Below, piece by piece: positions 1 to 9,649 of a DNA stretch of 64,000 nt. Position 1 is the stretch's first letter. Each line of letters begins with the position of its first letter. Where the stretch lies: positions 1 to 64,000 of the forward strand of contig CAMOIJ010000002.1 of NCBI GenBank assembly GCA_946615865.1. Direction: 5' to 3'. Position numbers and translations under genes: made by a program. The notes below the pieces were generated by a model. It was given only the letters and a program-made list of their open reading frames with translations, was not told the origin of the DNA and did not search any database. Source of the DNA: an uncultured Lachnospiraceae bacterium. GTDB taxonomy: Bacteria; Bacillota; Clostridia; Lachnospirales; Lachnospiraceae.

Positions 1-1
1 C

Positions 2-331
2 GGATTCAAGACGGATGTGATGGAGAAGGACGGCAACTACGTGCTTCAGGCTGAGTTGCCCGGCTTCAACAAGGAAGATATCAATGTTGATCTGAAGGAT
101 GATATTCTGACCATCAGTGCTTCTCACAAGGAGGAGAAGAAAGAGGAGAACGAGAAGACCAGATACATCCGCAGGGAGAGACACACTTCTTCCTACAGCA
201 GAAGCTTCCGCGTAGCCAATGTGACACACGAGGATATCAAGGCAGCATACAACAACGGCGTTCTTGAAGTCACATTCCCTAAGAGAGATGCTCTTCCCGA
301 GAAGGAGACGAAGAAAATCGAGATCATGTAA
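2..331 (+). CDS. Hsp20/alpha-crystallin family small heat shock protein (5' truncated by window edge)
   Basis: Frame stays open to the window edge (GFKTDVMEKDGNYVLQAELPGFNKEDINVDL); ends in ...GVLEVTFPKRDALPEKETKKIEI, typical Hsp20 core. Confidence 0.93.
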   Translation, partial: GFKTDVMEKDGNYVLQAELPGFNKEDINVDLKDDILTISASHKEEKKEENEKTRYIRRERHTSSYSRSFRVANVTHEDIKAAYNNGVLEVTFPKRDALPEKETKKIEIM

Positions 332-374
332 GGAAGATACGCCGGTATAGAAGAAAGTAAAACAAAGATAAAGG

Positions 375-415
375 AGGAGGCGCCTGCTGAATGCTCGGCA
401 GGCGCCTCCTTTTCT
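375..415 (+). terminator. Rho-independent terminator after hsp20
   Basis: Perfect 13-bp inverted repeat aggaggcgcctgc / gcaggcgcctcct followed by tttt. Confidence 0.85.
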
Positions 416-495
416 GTGTCATATTGAGATTTGCTTTAAAATCGGGTACAATTTCTCCTTAGAGTCAAAATATCAAAGAAAAGAGGTATCCGGCT

Positions 496-1098
496 ATGGC
501 ACAGATCATACTGGCGTCGGCGTCACCAAGAAGAAGCGAGCTGCTTCGGCAGGCAGGAATGGATTTTATCGTGATTCCATCTAAGGGAGAGGAAGTTGTT
601 ACAAGCACACATCCGGCAGAAGTGGTGGAAGAACTGTCTCTGCAGAAAGCACGGGAAGTTGCCGAAAGGATCCTTTCAGGTAAAGAAAAAGAGGCTTCCG
701 ATTTCAGCGTTGTCATAGGAGCTGATACTGTAGTGGCGGCGGACCACAAAATTCTGGGTAAACCTGCCGACCACGAAGACGCGCGGAAAATGATCACAAT
801 GCTGCAGGGTAATGTTCATCAGGTCTATACAGGAGTAACGCTGATCCTTAAGGACGAAAAAGGAAACATCCGCACCAGAACATTTAATGAATGCACTGAT
901 GTGGATGTCTGTGAGATGTCTTATGAAGAAGTGGAAGAGTATATCTCCACGCCTGAGCCCTATGACAAAGCCGGAGCTTACGGCATCCAGGGCAGTTTCG
1001 GCGTGTATATAAGAGGGATCCGCGGATGCTACTACAACGTAGTGGGATTGCCGATCTCAAGGCTTTGTCACGAACTCAAAGATATGCTTGCTCAATAA
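496..1098 (+). CDS. maf: Maf-family nucleotide pyrophosphatase
   Basis: MAQIILASASPRRSELLRQAG ... VVIGADTVV ... YTGVTLI ... DKAGAYGIQG motifs. Confidence 0.95.
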   Translation: MAQIILASASPRRSELLRQAGMDFIVIPSKGEEVVTSTHPAEVVEELSLQKAREVAERILSGKEKEASDFSVVIGADTVVAADHKILGKPADHEDARKMITMLQGNVHQVYTGVTLILKDEKGNIRTRTFNECTDVDVCEMSYEEVEEYISTPEPYDKAGAYGIQGSFGVYIRGIRGCYYNVVGLPISRLCHELKDMLAQ

Positions 1099-1113
1099 TC
1101 ATCCGGAAGATAC

Positions 1114-1563
1114 TTAGCGGAACCATTTCTCGCGCTCGCCGGCGGAATATTTCTCCTCGCAGTATCTGCAGCGATAGATCTTGCGCCTGGAATCTGCCAG
1201 GAAGAAGATATGCGGCAGTTCCTGCTCAATAGAAGAAATGCATCGCGGATTGTGGCATTTAAGGACTCCATAGACTTCCTTGGGCATATCCATTTTCTTT
1301 TTCTCCACAATGACGCCGCCCTTGATTATATTGACTGTTGTGTTGGGCTCGATCAGAGCGACAGCGTCGAGACTGATGGTATCGGGATCGCATTCCACTT
1401 TCAAAATATCTTTGCGGCCCATATCATTGCTGCGGGCGTTCTTGATGATGGCGACCTGATAGTCCTCTCTGTCAAGGTGGAGATAGTGGTAGATCAGCAT
1501 TGCCTTTCCGGCTTCAATATGGTCAAGAACGATTCCGTTTTCAATCTTTCCTACGTTTAACAT
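1114..1563 (-). CDS. pyrI: Aspartate carbamoyltransferase regulatory subunit
   Basis: MLNVGKIENGIVLDHI... with C-terminal Zn site CHNPRCI...CRYCEEKY; adjacent to pyrB. Confidence 0.95.
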   Translation of the reverse strand: MLNVGKIENGIVLDHIEAGKAMLIYHYLHLDREDYQVAIIKNARSNDMGRKDILKVECDPDTISLDAVALIEPNTTVNIIKGGVIVEKKKMDMPKEVYGVLKCHNPRCISSIEQELPHIFFLADSRRKIYRCRYCEEKYSAGEREKWFR

Positions 1564-1599
1564 CCGGTTTCCTCCTAATCCTGGATAACTTTATGTAAA

Positions 1600-2517
1600 T
1601 CAGTCCACATGAATGTCAAGCAGTGTCAGGATCAACGCCATGCGCACATATACGCCGTACTGAACCTGCTTGAAGTAAGCGGCCCGGGGATCTTTGTCGA
1701 TCTCCACGGAAATCTCGTTTACGCGGGGAAGCGGATGAAGGACATACATATCGTTCTTGGCCCGGCGCATGAGTTTCTTATTCAAAACATAGAAATCCTT
1801 CAGCCTGATGTAATCTTCTTCGTTAAAGAAGCGCTCTCTCTGTACGCGGGTCATATAGAGCAGATCCAGTTTGGTGATGACGTCTTCAAGCTTGATGCAC
1901 TCCTCATAGGTGTAACCTTTCTCCTCCAGAATATCGGTGATGTAGTCGGGAACACGAAGCTCAGGCGGGGAAATGAACACAAAGTGGATGTCCTCGTAGC
2001 GCGCAAGTGTTTTGACCAGCGAGTGCACTGTTCTGCCGAATTTGAGATCGCCGCAGATACCGATCGTGAAGTGGTTAAGCCTTCCCTTGAGCTGACGGAT
2101 CGTCATCATGTCCAAAAGCGTCTGGGTGGGATGTTCGTGTCCGCCGTCGCCTGCGTTGATGACGGGGATGTCGGAAAAACGGGAAGCTACATAAGCCGCG
2201 CCTTCTTTGTTGTGGCGGATCGCAGCGATATCAGCGAAGCAGGAGACAACGCGGATCGTGTCAGCCACACTCTCACCTTTGGCTGCGGAAGACTGGTCGG
2301 CGCCGGCGAAGCCAAGAGCCTTTCCTCCAAGATTCATCATGGCGGCTTCAAAACTCAGACGTGTTCTTGTGCTGGGTTCGTAGAAGAGTGTCGCGATCTT
2401 CTTGCCGTCGCAGGCGTGCGCGTATTTGCCGGGGTTTTTCTCAATGTCTGCAGCCAGATCGAAAAGCTGATCCAGCTCCTGAGTGGTAAAATCAAGAGGT
2501 GTAAGACAGTGTCGCAT
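1600..2517 (-). CDS. pyrB: Aspartate carbamoyltransferase catalytic subunit
   Basis: [49 protein letters not shown] motifs. Confidence 0.97.
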   Translation of the reverse strand: MRHCLTPLDFTTQELDQLFDLAADIEKNPGKYAHACDGKKIATLFYEPSTRTRLSFEAAMMNLGGKALGFAGADQSSAAKGESVADTIRVVSCFADIAAIRHNKEGAAYVASRFSDIPVINAGDGGHEHPTQTLLDMMTIRQLKGRLNHFTIGICGDLKFGRTVHSLVKTLARYEDIHFVFISPPELRVPDYITDILEEKGYTYEECIKLEDVITKLDLLYMTRVQRERFFNEEDYIRLKDFYVLNKKLMRRAKNDMYVLHPLPRVNEISVEIDKDPRAAYFKQVQYGVYVRMALILTLLDIHVD

Positions 2518-2532
2518 GAAGACTCCTTTCTT

Positions 2533-3039
2533 TTAAGCCATTGTTTCAAAACCGATCTCCCTGGATATGAGAAATTTCTCCATAGTCTCGTCCCAGATCC
2601 TGTCGGCGTTTTTGTCCAGTGTAAAACTCTTTAATGCAATGCCCGTAACCAGTGTGACATCGGTCCCGTCATAACGGATGTTGAGGACCATGGCGCCAAC
2701 GTTTTCCTTAAGCTGGGGAAAACCGTGCGAAAGCAGTATCTTTTCACAGTGGTCGGGTCGAAGCTGAAGAACGATCGAGAGAGAGGCCGGCGCTTTTTTG
2801 CCCCGGATCAGTTCCCGCAGGTGCCCCCGCACCTCTGACCATGAGATCAGCGGATAAGGGTGAAGCGACTCGTCCTCCCATTCTTCGGCTGAATAGAAAC
2901 CGCGGTTTATTTTTCCGTCCAAAAGCCAGGTAACCTGCATACTAAGAGAAGCTTCTTCCAGCAAAAAAGAATCAAATGAACTGCCGGACAGAAGCTTCGT
3001 CATGAAATTTCCTGTTTCAGTGATCTTAAATGCTCTCAT
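2533..3039 (-). CDS. Conserved hypothetical protein (resembles DUF5721 family)
   Basis: 168-aa ORF just upstream of pyrB on the same strand; MRAFKITETGNFMTKLLSGSSFDSFLLEEASL. Confidence 0.6.
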   Translation of the reverse strand: MRAFKITETGNFMTKLLSGSSFDSFLLEEASLSMQVTWLLDGKINRGFYSAEEWEDESLHPYPLISWSEVRGHLRELIRGKKAPASLSIVLQLRPDHCEKILLSHGFPQLKENVGAMVLNIRYDGTDVTLVTGIALKSFTLDKNADRIWDETMEKFLISREIGFETMA

Positions 3040-3075
3040 ATAATTCCCCGTCTGATGAATGTAAATAATGAGCCT

Positions 3076-3369
3076 TTACAGGAAAACGATCTTGGAAGTT
3101 GCTATATGAAGCGCGAGCCATGCGCTGATCTGAAGGATAAGGATCAGAGGCAGACCATAGCGGAACTGCGGCTTGCGCTTCTTGTGGCGAAATATGATCA
3201 TTCCCGCGATACAGCCGGCAGAACCGCCCAGAATCGCAAGAATAAAGAGCACGGACTCCGGAATACGGAATCGGCGCTCCATTGCGCGTATCTTATCAAT
3301 GACCATTGCGGAAAGGCCGAGCAGGTTCATAACAAAAAAATAGAGAATGAGCATTAATCTTGTATTCAT
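3076..3369 (-). CDS. DUF1294-type small membrane protein
   Basis: MNTRLMLILYFFVMNLLGLSAMVIDKIRAMERRFRIPESVLFILAILGGSAGCIAGMIIFRHK; start chosen at ATG after aggaggag. Confidence 0.75.
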   Translation of the reverse strand: MNTRLMLILYFFVMNLLGLSAMVIDKIRAMERRFRIPESVLFILAILGGSAGCIAGMIIFRHKKRKPQFRYGLPLILILQISAWLALHIATSKIVFL

Positions 3370-3463
3370 GAGCTCCTCCTTTCCAAAATTCCTGATGAAT
3401 ATTCTATAATTTTCTATCTGTACATGCAAGGAAAAAATATGATTTATCGTATTTGCGTGAGGT

Positions 3464-3628
3464 GCGTTATACCCTTTCTTTCACTCCGGATACCATTTAT
3501 GAATAGTCGATGCTGCACGCGGGACGTTATATCCTTTCTTTCACTCCGGTTTCAAGTACGGGAAAGTTATAAATAGGACAGATGTACTTTCCCGTACTTG
3601 AAAAGTCGTTACAGAAAGGGTATAACGC
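3464..3628. repeat. Nested palindromic intergenic repeat element, copy A
   Basis: Direct repeats cgttata(c/t)cctttctttcactccgg at 3465-3489 and 3525-3549; outer inverted pair gcgttataccctttct (3464-3479)/agaaagggtataacgc (3613-3628); inner perfect 18-bp inverted repeat tttcaagtacgggaaagt (3550-3567)/actttcccgtacttgaaa (3586-3603). Confidence 0.75.
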
Positions 3629-3818
3629 CCCGCGCGCCTCCACGCTATCCCTATTATTTACATTGATGATTCAGATTTTAATTACATTAATCCTCATAGG
3701 ATTATGAAAACTTTATAATAATAGATCCTTGCTTAGTCTTTCCGGCAGGAATATCGTATGTATAATCTGATGCATTATGACTGTATGATTTGCGGTGGTG
3801 TGTAGTGCATACCCCGGA

Positions 3819-3960
3819 GTATATACCCTGTCATGAACGACTTTTCACCGGCGGGGAAGCGATACGTAAAAAGAGAGATGGCACGATGATGCCATCTCTC
3901 TTTCAATTACTATTATATCTTCCCCGCCGGTGAAACCGGAGTGAAGGACAGGGTATATAC
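3819..3960. repeat. Nested palindromic intergenic repeat element, copy B
   Basis: Outer gtatataccctgtc (3819-3832)/gacagggtatatac (3947-3960); middle ttcaccggcggggaag (3844-3859)/cttccccgccggtgaa (3919-3934); inner aaagagagatggca (3870-3883)/tgccatctctcttt (3890-3903). Segment ccggagtgaaggacagggtatat is a degenerate copy of the repeat in element A. Confidence 0.75.
3866..3903 (-). terminator. Probable terminator of argG (innermost stem of repeat element B)
   Basis: 14-bp perfect stem followed on the minus strand by a TTTTT run (tgccatctctctttttacg). Confidence 0.6.
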
Positions 3961-3976
3961 GCAGGGGCATAACAGC

Positions 3977-5206
3977 TTATTTCTTGCCGTTTACTTCCTG
4001 CAGCTTCAGCGCTCGCACCTTCTCGGGAAGACCGAAGAGAGTGATGAAGCCCTCTGCGTCGTGATGGTCATAGAGGTCGCCTGTCGTGAAGGATGCAAGG
4101 CTCTCGTTGTAGAGGCTGTAAGGAGAGTAAGTTCCGGCTTTGATGATATTGCCCTTGTAGAGGCCGAACTTGACTTCTCCGGTGACATACTTCTGTGTGG
4201 CCTCGATGAAGGCCTGCTCCGCCTCGCGAAGAGGAGAGAACCACTTGCCTTCATATACGAGACTGGCGAATTTGTGTCCGATCTCATCCTTAACCTCATA
4301 GGTCTTGCGGTCGAGGACGAGTTCCTCGAGCTGCTGATGAGCCTCCATGAGGATCGTTCCGCCGGGTGTCTCATAGACGCCGCGGGACTTAATGCCGACT
4401 ACACGGTTTTCTACGATGTCGATGATGCCGATGCCGTTCTCGCCGCCGAGTTTGTTGAGGGTGCGGATGATATCGGCGACTTTCATCTCTTTGCCGTTTA
4501 CGCTCTTGGGAACGCCCTGCTCGAAGGTCATGGTCACATAGGTGATCTCATCGGGAGCCTTCATGGGAGTTTTACTAAGGACCAGGAGATGATCGTAGTT
4601 GGGCATCAGGGAAGGATCCTCGAGCTCGAGGCCCTCGTGGCTGATGTGCCAGAGGTTGCGGTCACGGCTGTAACTGCTGTCCGCGGAGAAGGGAAGGTCG
4701 ATCCCGTGCTGTTTGCAGAACTCGATCTCAGATTCACGGGAGTCCATTTTCCACTTGTCGCTGCGCCATGCCGCGATGATGCGAAGATCGGGAGCCAGAG
4801 CCTTAATGCCGAGCTCGAAACGGATCTGGTCGTTGCCTTTTCCTGTCGCGCCGTGGCAGATAGTAGTCGCGCCTTCCTTACGGGCGATCTCAACAAGCTT
4901 CTTGGCGATCAGAGGACGGGCCATGGAGGTGCCCAGGAGATACTTGTTCTCGTAAACGGCGTGGGCCTGTACGCAGGGAACGATATACTCCTCGGCGAAC
5001 TCATCATTGACATCCAGAATATACAGTTTGGAAGCTCCGCAGTATTTTGCGCGCTCTTCAAGGTGATCGAGTTCCTCTTCCTGACCGCAGTCAATGCAGA
5101 CACAGATGACGTCAAAATCATAGTTTTCTTTGAGCCACGGGATGATGGCAGTGGTATCGAGGCCGCCGCTGTAGGCGAGGATTACTTTTTCTTTCTGTTC
5201 GGACAT
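3977..5206 (-). CDS. argG: Argininosuccinate synthase
   Basis: MSEQKEKVILAYSGGLDTTAIIPWLKE; start placed after ggagg RBS at 5206. Confidence 0.96.
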   Translation of the reverse strand: MSEQKEKVILAYSGGLDTTAIIPWLKENYDFDVICVCIDCGQEEELDHLEERAKYCGASKLYILDVNDEFAEEYIVPCVQAHAVYENKYLLGTSMARPLIAKKLVEIARKEGATTICHGATGKGNDQIRFELGIKALAPDLRIIAAWRSDKWKMDSRESEIEFCKQHGIDLPFSADSSYSRDRNLWHISHEGLELEDPSLMPNYDHLLVLSKTPMKAPDEITYVTMTFEQGVPKSVNGKEMKVADIIRTLNKLGGENGIGIIDIVENRVVGIKSRGVYETPGGTILMEAHQQLEELVLDRKTYEVKDEIGHKFASLVYEGKWFSPLREAEQAFIEATQKYVTGEVKFGLYKGNIIKAGTYSPYSLYNESLASFTTGDLYDHHDAEGFITLFGLPEKVRALKLQEVNGKK

Positions 5207-5350
5207 TGTGAGTTCCTCCATTTCTCTATATACATTGAATTTTTATCGTAAGCAGATCTTACATTTGTGTACTATACAACAGCATAATTGGAAATGCAAT
5301 AGGGATTATGAATATAATTTAATAATATTCGAAAATTATACATTGAAAAC

Positions 5351-5399
5351 TGCATAATATGCGTTTATAATGCATAAAAGATGCATATAATGCATAAAT
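5351..5399. promoter_or_regulatory. Cluster of putative ArgR (ARG box) operators between divergent argG and arg operon
   Basis: Four TGCATA half sites (5351, 5371, 5382, 5391) including palindromic tgcataaaagatgcata, located between argG(-) and the GNAT-argJBD(+) genes. Confidence 0.55.
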
Positions 5400-5499
5400 C
5401 TATATTGAATTGTTTAAAAATAGTTCTTTATTATATAAAAAATTGTGATATTATCAGACTGCATGACTTAAAAAGGCGGAAAAATAGTGAAGGAATAAT

Positions 5500-5970
5500 A
5501 TGGAAAATATTGAAATACGTCCCATGGTGTCCGAGGACTATGACAATGTCCGGAAATTGTGGATGGGTATCAGGGGCTTCGGGATACGCAGTATAGACGA
5601 CTCAAAGGATGATATCGAACGGTTTCTGAAAAGAAATCCCACCACAAGCGTTGTGGCGTGTGACGGAGAACGGATCGTCGGATCTATACTTTGCGGAAAT
5701 GACGGCAGACAGGCAAGTTTCTACCACGTATGCGTAAAGAAGTCCTACAGGAGGCAGGGAATTGCCACTCAGATGGTCATCTACTGCATGAACGAACTTA
5801 AAAAAATGAAGATCAACAAGATCGCCCTGATCGCGTTTACGAAAAATGACGCGGGAAACGCGTTCTGGAAGCAGATCGGATGGACCTGCCGTCCTGACTG
5901 CAATTACTATGAATTTGTTCTGAATGAAGCGAATATCACGCGGTTTATAGAGAACGAAACGGAGGAGTAA
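5500..5970 (+). CDS. GNAT-family N-acetyltransferase, first gene of arg operon
   Basis: MENIEIRPMVSEDYDNVRKLW...VCVKKSYRRQGIATQMVIYCMNELKKM (acetyl-CoA binding RRQGIA); stop directly followed by argJ start. Confidence 0.88.
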   Translation: MENIEIRPMVSEDYDNVRKLWMGIRGFGIRSIDDSKDDIERFLKRNPTTSVVACDGERIVGSILCGNDGRQASFYHVCVKKSYRRQGIATQMVIYCMNELKKMKINKIALIAFTKNDAGNAFWKQIGWTCRPDCNYYEFVLNEANITRFIENETEE

Positions 5971-5971
5971 G

Positions 5972-7198
5972 ATGAAAAAGATCGAGGGAGGCGTCACAGC
6001 AGCGCAGGGGTTTGAGGCGGCGTCTGCTGCCGCGCACATTAAATATGAAGGAAGAACTGACATGGCGCTGGTTTTCAGCAAGGTACCGTGTGTCTGCGCA
6101 GGTACTTTTACAACGAATGTAGTAAAAGCTGCCCCGGTCATCTGGGACAGGGATATGGTATACAGCGGAAAGCCCGCCCATGCGGTGATCGTTAACTCCG
6201 GAATCGCAAATGCATGCACGGGCGTTCAGGGAATGGATTACTGCAGGCAGACCGCGGAGGAAGCCGCGGCATGTCTTGACATCGACGCGGACTCCGTGCT
6301 TGTGGGATCCACAGGTGTTATCGGCTTCCAGCTGCCGATTGACCGAATAAAAGCCGGCGTAAGAAAGCTCGCGGAGAACAAGAGACCCGGGATCGAGGCC
6401 GGCACAGAGGCGGCGAAGGCAATCATGACCACGGATACCGTCCACAAAGAGACAGCATATGAATTTGAGGCAGGCGGAAAGAAAGCCGTGATCGGCGGTA
6501 TGGCCAAGGGATCCGGAATGATCCACCCCAATATGTGCACAATGCTTGGCTATGTCACAACAGACGCCGCAATTGAGAAAGCTCTGCTGCAGAAGGCGCT
6601 TGGCGAGATCGTTCAGGAGACATTCAATATGATCTCAGTGGACGGAGATACCTCTACCAACGACACTCTGCTCGTTCTCGCGAACGGGCTCGCTGGAAAC
6701 GCGGTCATCGCTGACGAGAACAGCGCGGATTATGCAGCATTTTATGAGGCGCTCAGAACAGTCTGCAGGGAACTTGCCATGAAGATGGCAGGAGACGGAG
6801 AAGGCTGCACCAGACTCATCGAGACAAGAGTCATTCACGCGGACAGCCTTGAAAACGCGAGGATCTTCGCGAAGAGCGTCATCACATCAAGTCTGACCAA
6901 GGCGGCTGTGTTCGGCAGAGACGCGAACTGGGGCAGGATCCTGTGCGCGCTCGGATATTCCGGAGCCTCTTTTGATCCGGAGAACTGCGATCTGTATTTT
7001 GGCGAGGGCGAAGATCAGATCCTTATATTCACAAACGGAAGCGCGGCTGATTACAGCGAAGAGAAGGCAACTGAGCTCCTCTCCGGCGAGAAAGTAGTCA
7101 TCACAGCGGACATGCACATGGGTGACGCGGATGCGACCGCATGGGGATGTGATCTTACCTATGACTATGTAAAGATCAACGCTGATTACAGAAGCTGA
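5972..7198 (+). CDS. argJ: Bifunctional glutamate N-acetyltransferase/amino-acid acetyltransferase
   Basis: GMAKGSGMIHPNMCTMLGYVTTDA autoproteolysis site and NWGRILCALGYSG. Confidence 0.96.
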   Translation: MKKIEGGVTAAQGFEAASAAAHIKYEGRTDMALVFSKVPCVCAGTFTTNVVKAAPVIWDRDMVYSGKPAHAVIVNSGIANACTGVQGMDYCRQTAEEAAACLDIDADSVLVGSTGVIGFQLPIDRIKAGVRKLAENKRPGIEAGTEAAKAIMTTDTVHKETAYEFEAGGKKAVIGGMAKGSGMIHPNMCTMLGYVTTDAAIEKALLQKALGEIVQETFNMISVDGDTSTNDTLLVLANGLAGNAVIADENSADYAAFYEALRTVCRELAMKMAGDGEGCTRLIETRVIHADSLENARIFAKSVITSSLTKAAVFGRDANWGRILCALGYSGASFDPENCDLYFGEGEDQILIFTNGSAADYSEEKATELLSGEKVVITADMHMGDADATAWGCDLTYDYVKINADYRS

Positions 7199-7272
7199 CA
7201 CTTTAAACCGGTCAAAATATATAAAGATCAGGGATACTGCCGGAACACTTACTTAAGAGCGGCGGGTCCGGA

Positions 7273-8187
7273 ATGGAGAAAATCATGGAAACACATCTGA
7301 ACCGGGAGCAGACCGAGGCGCAGCGCAAAGCGTCAGTACTGATCGAGGCTCTGCCCTATATACAGAAATTCAACAGGAAGATCGTTGTGATCAAGTACGG
7401 CGGAAGCGCGATGAACAACGAGGAGCTCCAGAGAAATGTGATCAAGGATGTCACACTCCTCAAACTTGTCGGATTTAAGCCGATCATCGTCCACGGAGGC
7501 GGAAAGGCTATCAGCAGCTGGGTGAAGAAGAGCGGAAAAGAGGCGCAGTTTATCAACGGCCTTCGCGTGACTGACGAGGAAACAATGGAGATCGCCGAGA
7601 TGGTACTCGGCAGAGTCAATAAGAATCTCGTCCGTATGGTGGAAGAGCTTGGCGTCAAAGCAGTTGGAATAAGCGGCAAGGACGGCAAACTCCTCACTGT
7701 CACCAAAAAGTTTTCAGACGGGCAGGATATCGGCTATGTCGGCGAAGTATGCAAAGTCAGGCCCAAGATCCTCTATGACCTTCTGGATAACGATTATCTT
7801 CCGATCGTCGCGCCCGTAGGAATGGATGGAAATTTTGATACCTTTAATATAAACGCGGACGAAGCGGCCAGTGCTATCGCGAGATCTGTGAAAGCCGACA
7901 GGTTAGTATATCTGACTGATATCGCCGGCCTTTACAGGGATATCAACGATCCTTCTTCCTTTATTAACAGGATCACCATCGCGGAAGCTGAGCAGATGAT
8001 CGAGGACGGCATCATCGGAGGCGGAATGCTTCCCAAACTTACCAACTGCACCCAGGCGGTACGCGGCGGCGTACACAGGGTTCATATCCTCGACGGAAGG
8101 ATTCCCCACAGTATGCTGCTGGAGTTCTTCACAGATAAGGGAGTCGGAACAATGTTCCACCTGACTTCCGATACAGATATGAACTGA
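7273..8187 (+). CDS. argB: Acetylglutamate kinase
   Basis: [28 protein letters not shown] motifs; true start may be ATG 7285. Confidence 0.96.
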   Translation: MEKIMETHLNREQTEAQRKASVLIEALPYIQKFNRKIVVIKYGGSAMNNEELQRNVIKDVTLLKLVGFKPIIVHGGGKAISSWVKKSGKEAQFINGLRVTDEETMEIAEMVLGRVNKNLVRMVEELGVKAVGISGKDGKLLTVTKKFSDGQDIGYVGEVCKVRPKILYDLLDNDYLPIVAPVGMDGNFDTFNINADEAASAIARSVKADRLVYLTDIAGLYRDINDPSSFINRITIAEAEQMIEDGIIGGGMLPKLTNCTQAVRGGVHRVHILDGRIPHSMLLEFFTDKGVGTMFHLTSDTDMN

Positions 8188-8207
8188 CGGCAGAAAAAAA
8201 GGAGCGA

Positions 8208-9422
8208 ATGATGAGCCAGAACACAATGACAATGAAGATGATGATCGATCAGGCGGAGAACGACCTGCTGCACACATATAACCGATATCAGGTTGTTCTT
8301 GATCACGGTGAAGGCGTGTATCTCTACGATGTTGAGGGAAAGAAATATCTGGACTTCATGTCCGGTATCGGCGTTTTCGCCCTCGGTTACAGCAACGAGT
8401 ATTATGAGAACGCCCTGAAGGCGCAGATCGACAAGATACTGCATACTTCCAACTATTTTTATAATGTTCCCGCAATTACGGCAGCTCACAGGATCAAAGA
8501 GGTCAGCGGCATGGACCGTGTATTCTTTGCCAACTCCGGAGCCGAAGCGGTTGAAGGAGCTCTCAAGGCGGCTATCAAGTATGCTTACAACAAGGACGGC
8601 GCATCTGATCATCAGGTCGTAGCGCTCGAACACTCTTTCCACGGGCGCACATACGGCGCTCTTTCAGTCACCGGCAACAGCCACTACAGGGAAGCTTTCG
8701 GCGCAATGCCCTGTGAGGCAAGATTCGCGAAGATGAACGACATGGACAGCGTCATTTCCGCTGTGACTGATAAAACCTGCGCCATCATCATGGAAGTCGT
8801 GCAGGGCGAGGGCGGCATCGTTCCCGCGAAGGAGGAGTTCCTCCGGGCAGTGAGAGAGTTCTGTGACGAAAAGGATATCCTTCTGATCTTTGACGAAGTA
8901 CAGTGCGGCATGGGAAGAACAGGCTATATGTACGCCTGGCAGAAATTCGGCATTAAGCCCGATATCATGACTTCCGCCAAAGCGCTCGGCTGCGGGGTTC
9001 CGGTGGGCGCTTTCATGATGACCCAGAAAGTGGCGGACAACTCCCTGACGGCCGGCGACCACGGCACGACTTACGGCGGAAACCCGTTCGCGTGCGCGGC
9101 TGTCAACGCTGTGCTCGACCAGTATGAGGCGCTGGGAATAACGGATCACGTGAAGAAGGCCGCCCCCTATCTGGAGAAGAAACTTGACGAACTTGTGGCA
9201 AAATATGATTTCTGCCTGGAGAGACGGGGTCGAGGCTTCATGCAGGGCCTGGTCTGCAGAGGACCTGTGAAGGGCGTGATCGCTGACGCTATGGATAACG
9301 GTCTGATCCTCATCAACGCGGGAGCGGACATTATCCGTATCCTTCCGCCCCTCATCATCACTGAGAGGGAGATCGACGAGATGGTCTCGATACTGGAACC
9401 TGCGCTGGCAAAAGCGGAATAA
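8208..9422 (+). CDS. argD: Acetylornithine aminotransferase
   Basis: FFANSGAEAVEGALKAA, FDEVQCGMGRTG, TTYGGNPFACAAVNAV. Confidence 0.94.
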   Translation: MMSQNTMTMKMMIDQAENDLLHTYNRYQVVLDHGEGVYLYDVEGKKYLDFMSGIGVFALGYSNEYYENALKAQIDKILHTSNYFYNVPAITAAHRIKEVSGMDRVFFANSGAEAVEGALKAAIKYAYNKDGASDHQVVALEHSFHGRTYGALSVTGNSHYREAFGAMPCEARFAKMNDMDSVISAVTDKTCAIIMEVVQGEGGIVPAKEEFLRAVREFCDEKDILLIFDEVQCGMGRTGYMYAWQKFGIKPDIMTSAKALGCGVPVGAFMMTQKVADNSLTAGDHGTTYGGNPFACAAVNAVLDQYEALGITDHVKKAAPYLEKKLDELVAKYDFCLERRGRGFMQGLVCRGPVKGVIADAMDNGLILINAGADIIRILPPLIITEREIDEMVSILEPALAKAE

Positions 9423-9460
9423 TACATAAAAATGATCAAATCCCGAAAGGGGGCAGTATG

Positions 9461-9507
9461 ATCTCCACAGTATGGGTAAGTAGCCCATATTGTGGAGATT
9501 ATTTGTT
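9461..9507 (+). terminator. Rho-independent terminator of arg operon
   Basis: atctccacagtatggg / cccatattgtggagat stem followed by T-rich tract. Confidence 0.75.
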
Positions 9508-9649
9508 GTTTCACTATATTTTGTATGTCGAAGGGAGAAATTGACGAAAAAAAGGTTAACAGATAAAGAATTGACCTTGTAAAATATTACGTCAATGTTT
9601 ACAATAATGTTGTCGCAATGCGGGTCCCTTTTGAAAAGAGGGGACTAGT

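Noticed and set aside
3464-3960. CRISPR array
   Set aside because: Only a few imperfect copies in mixed orientation with no regular spacers; no cas genes.
3941-5251. 436-aa plus-strand ORF antisense to argG
   Set aside because: Shadow ORF of GC-rich argG; translation has no recognisable domain while argG is unambiguous.
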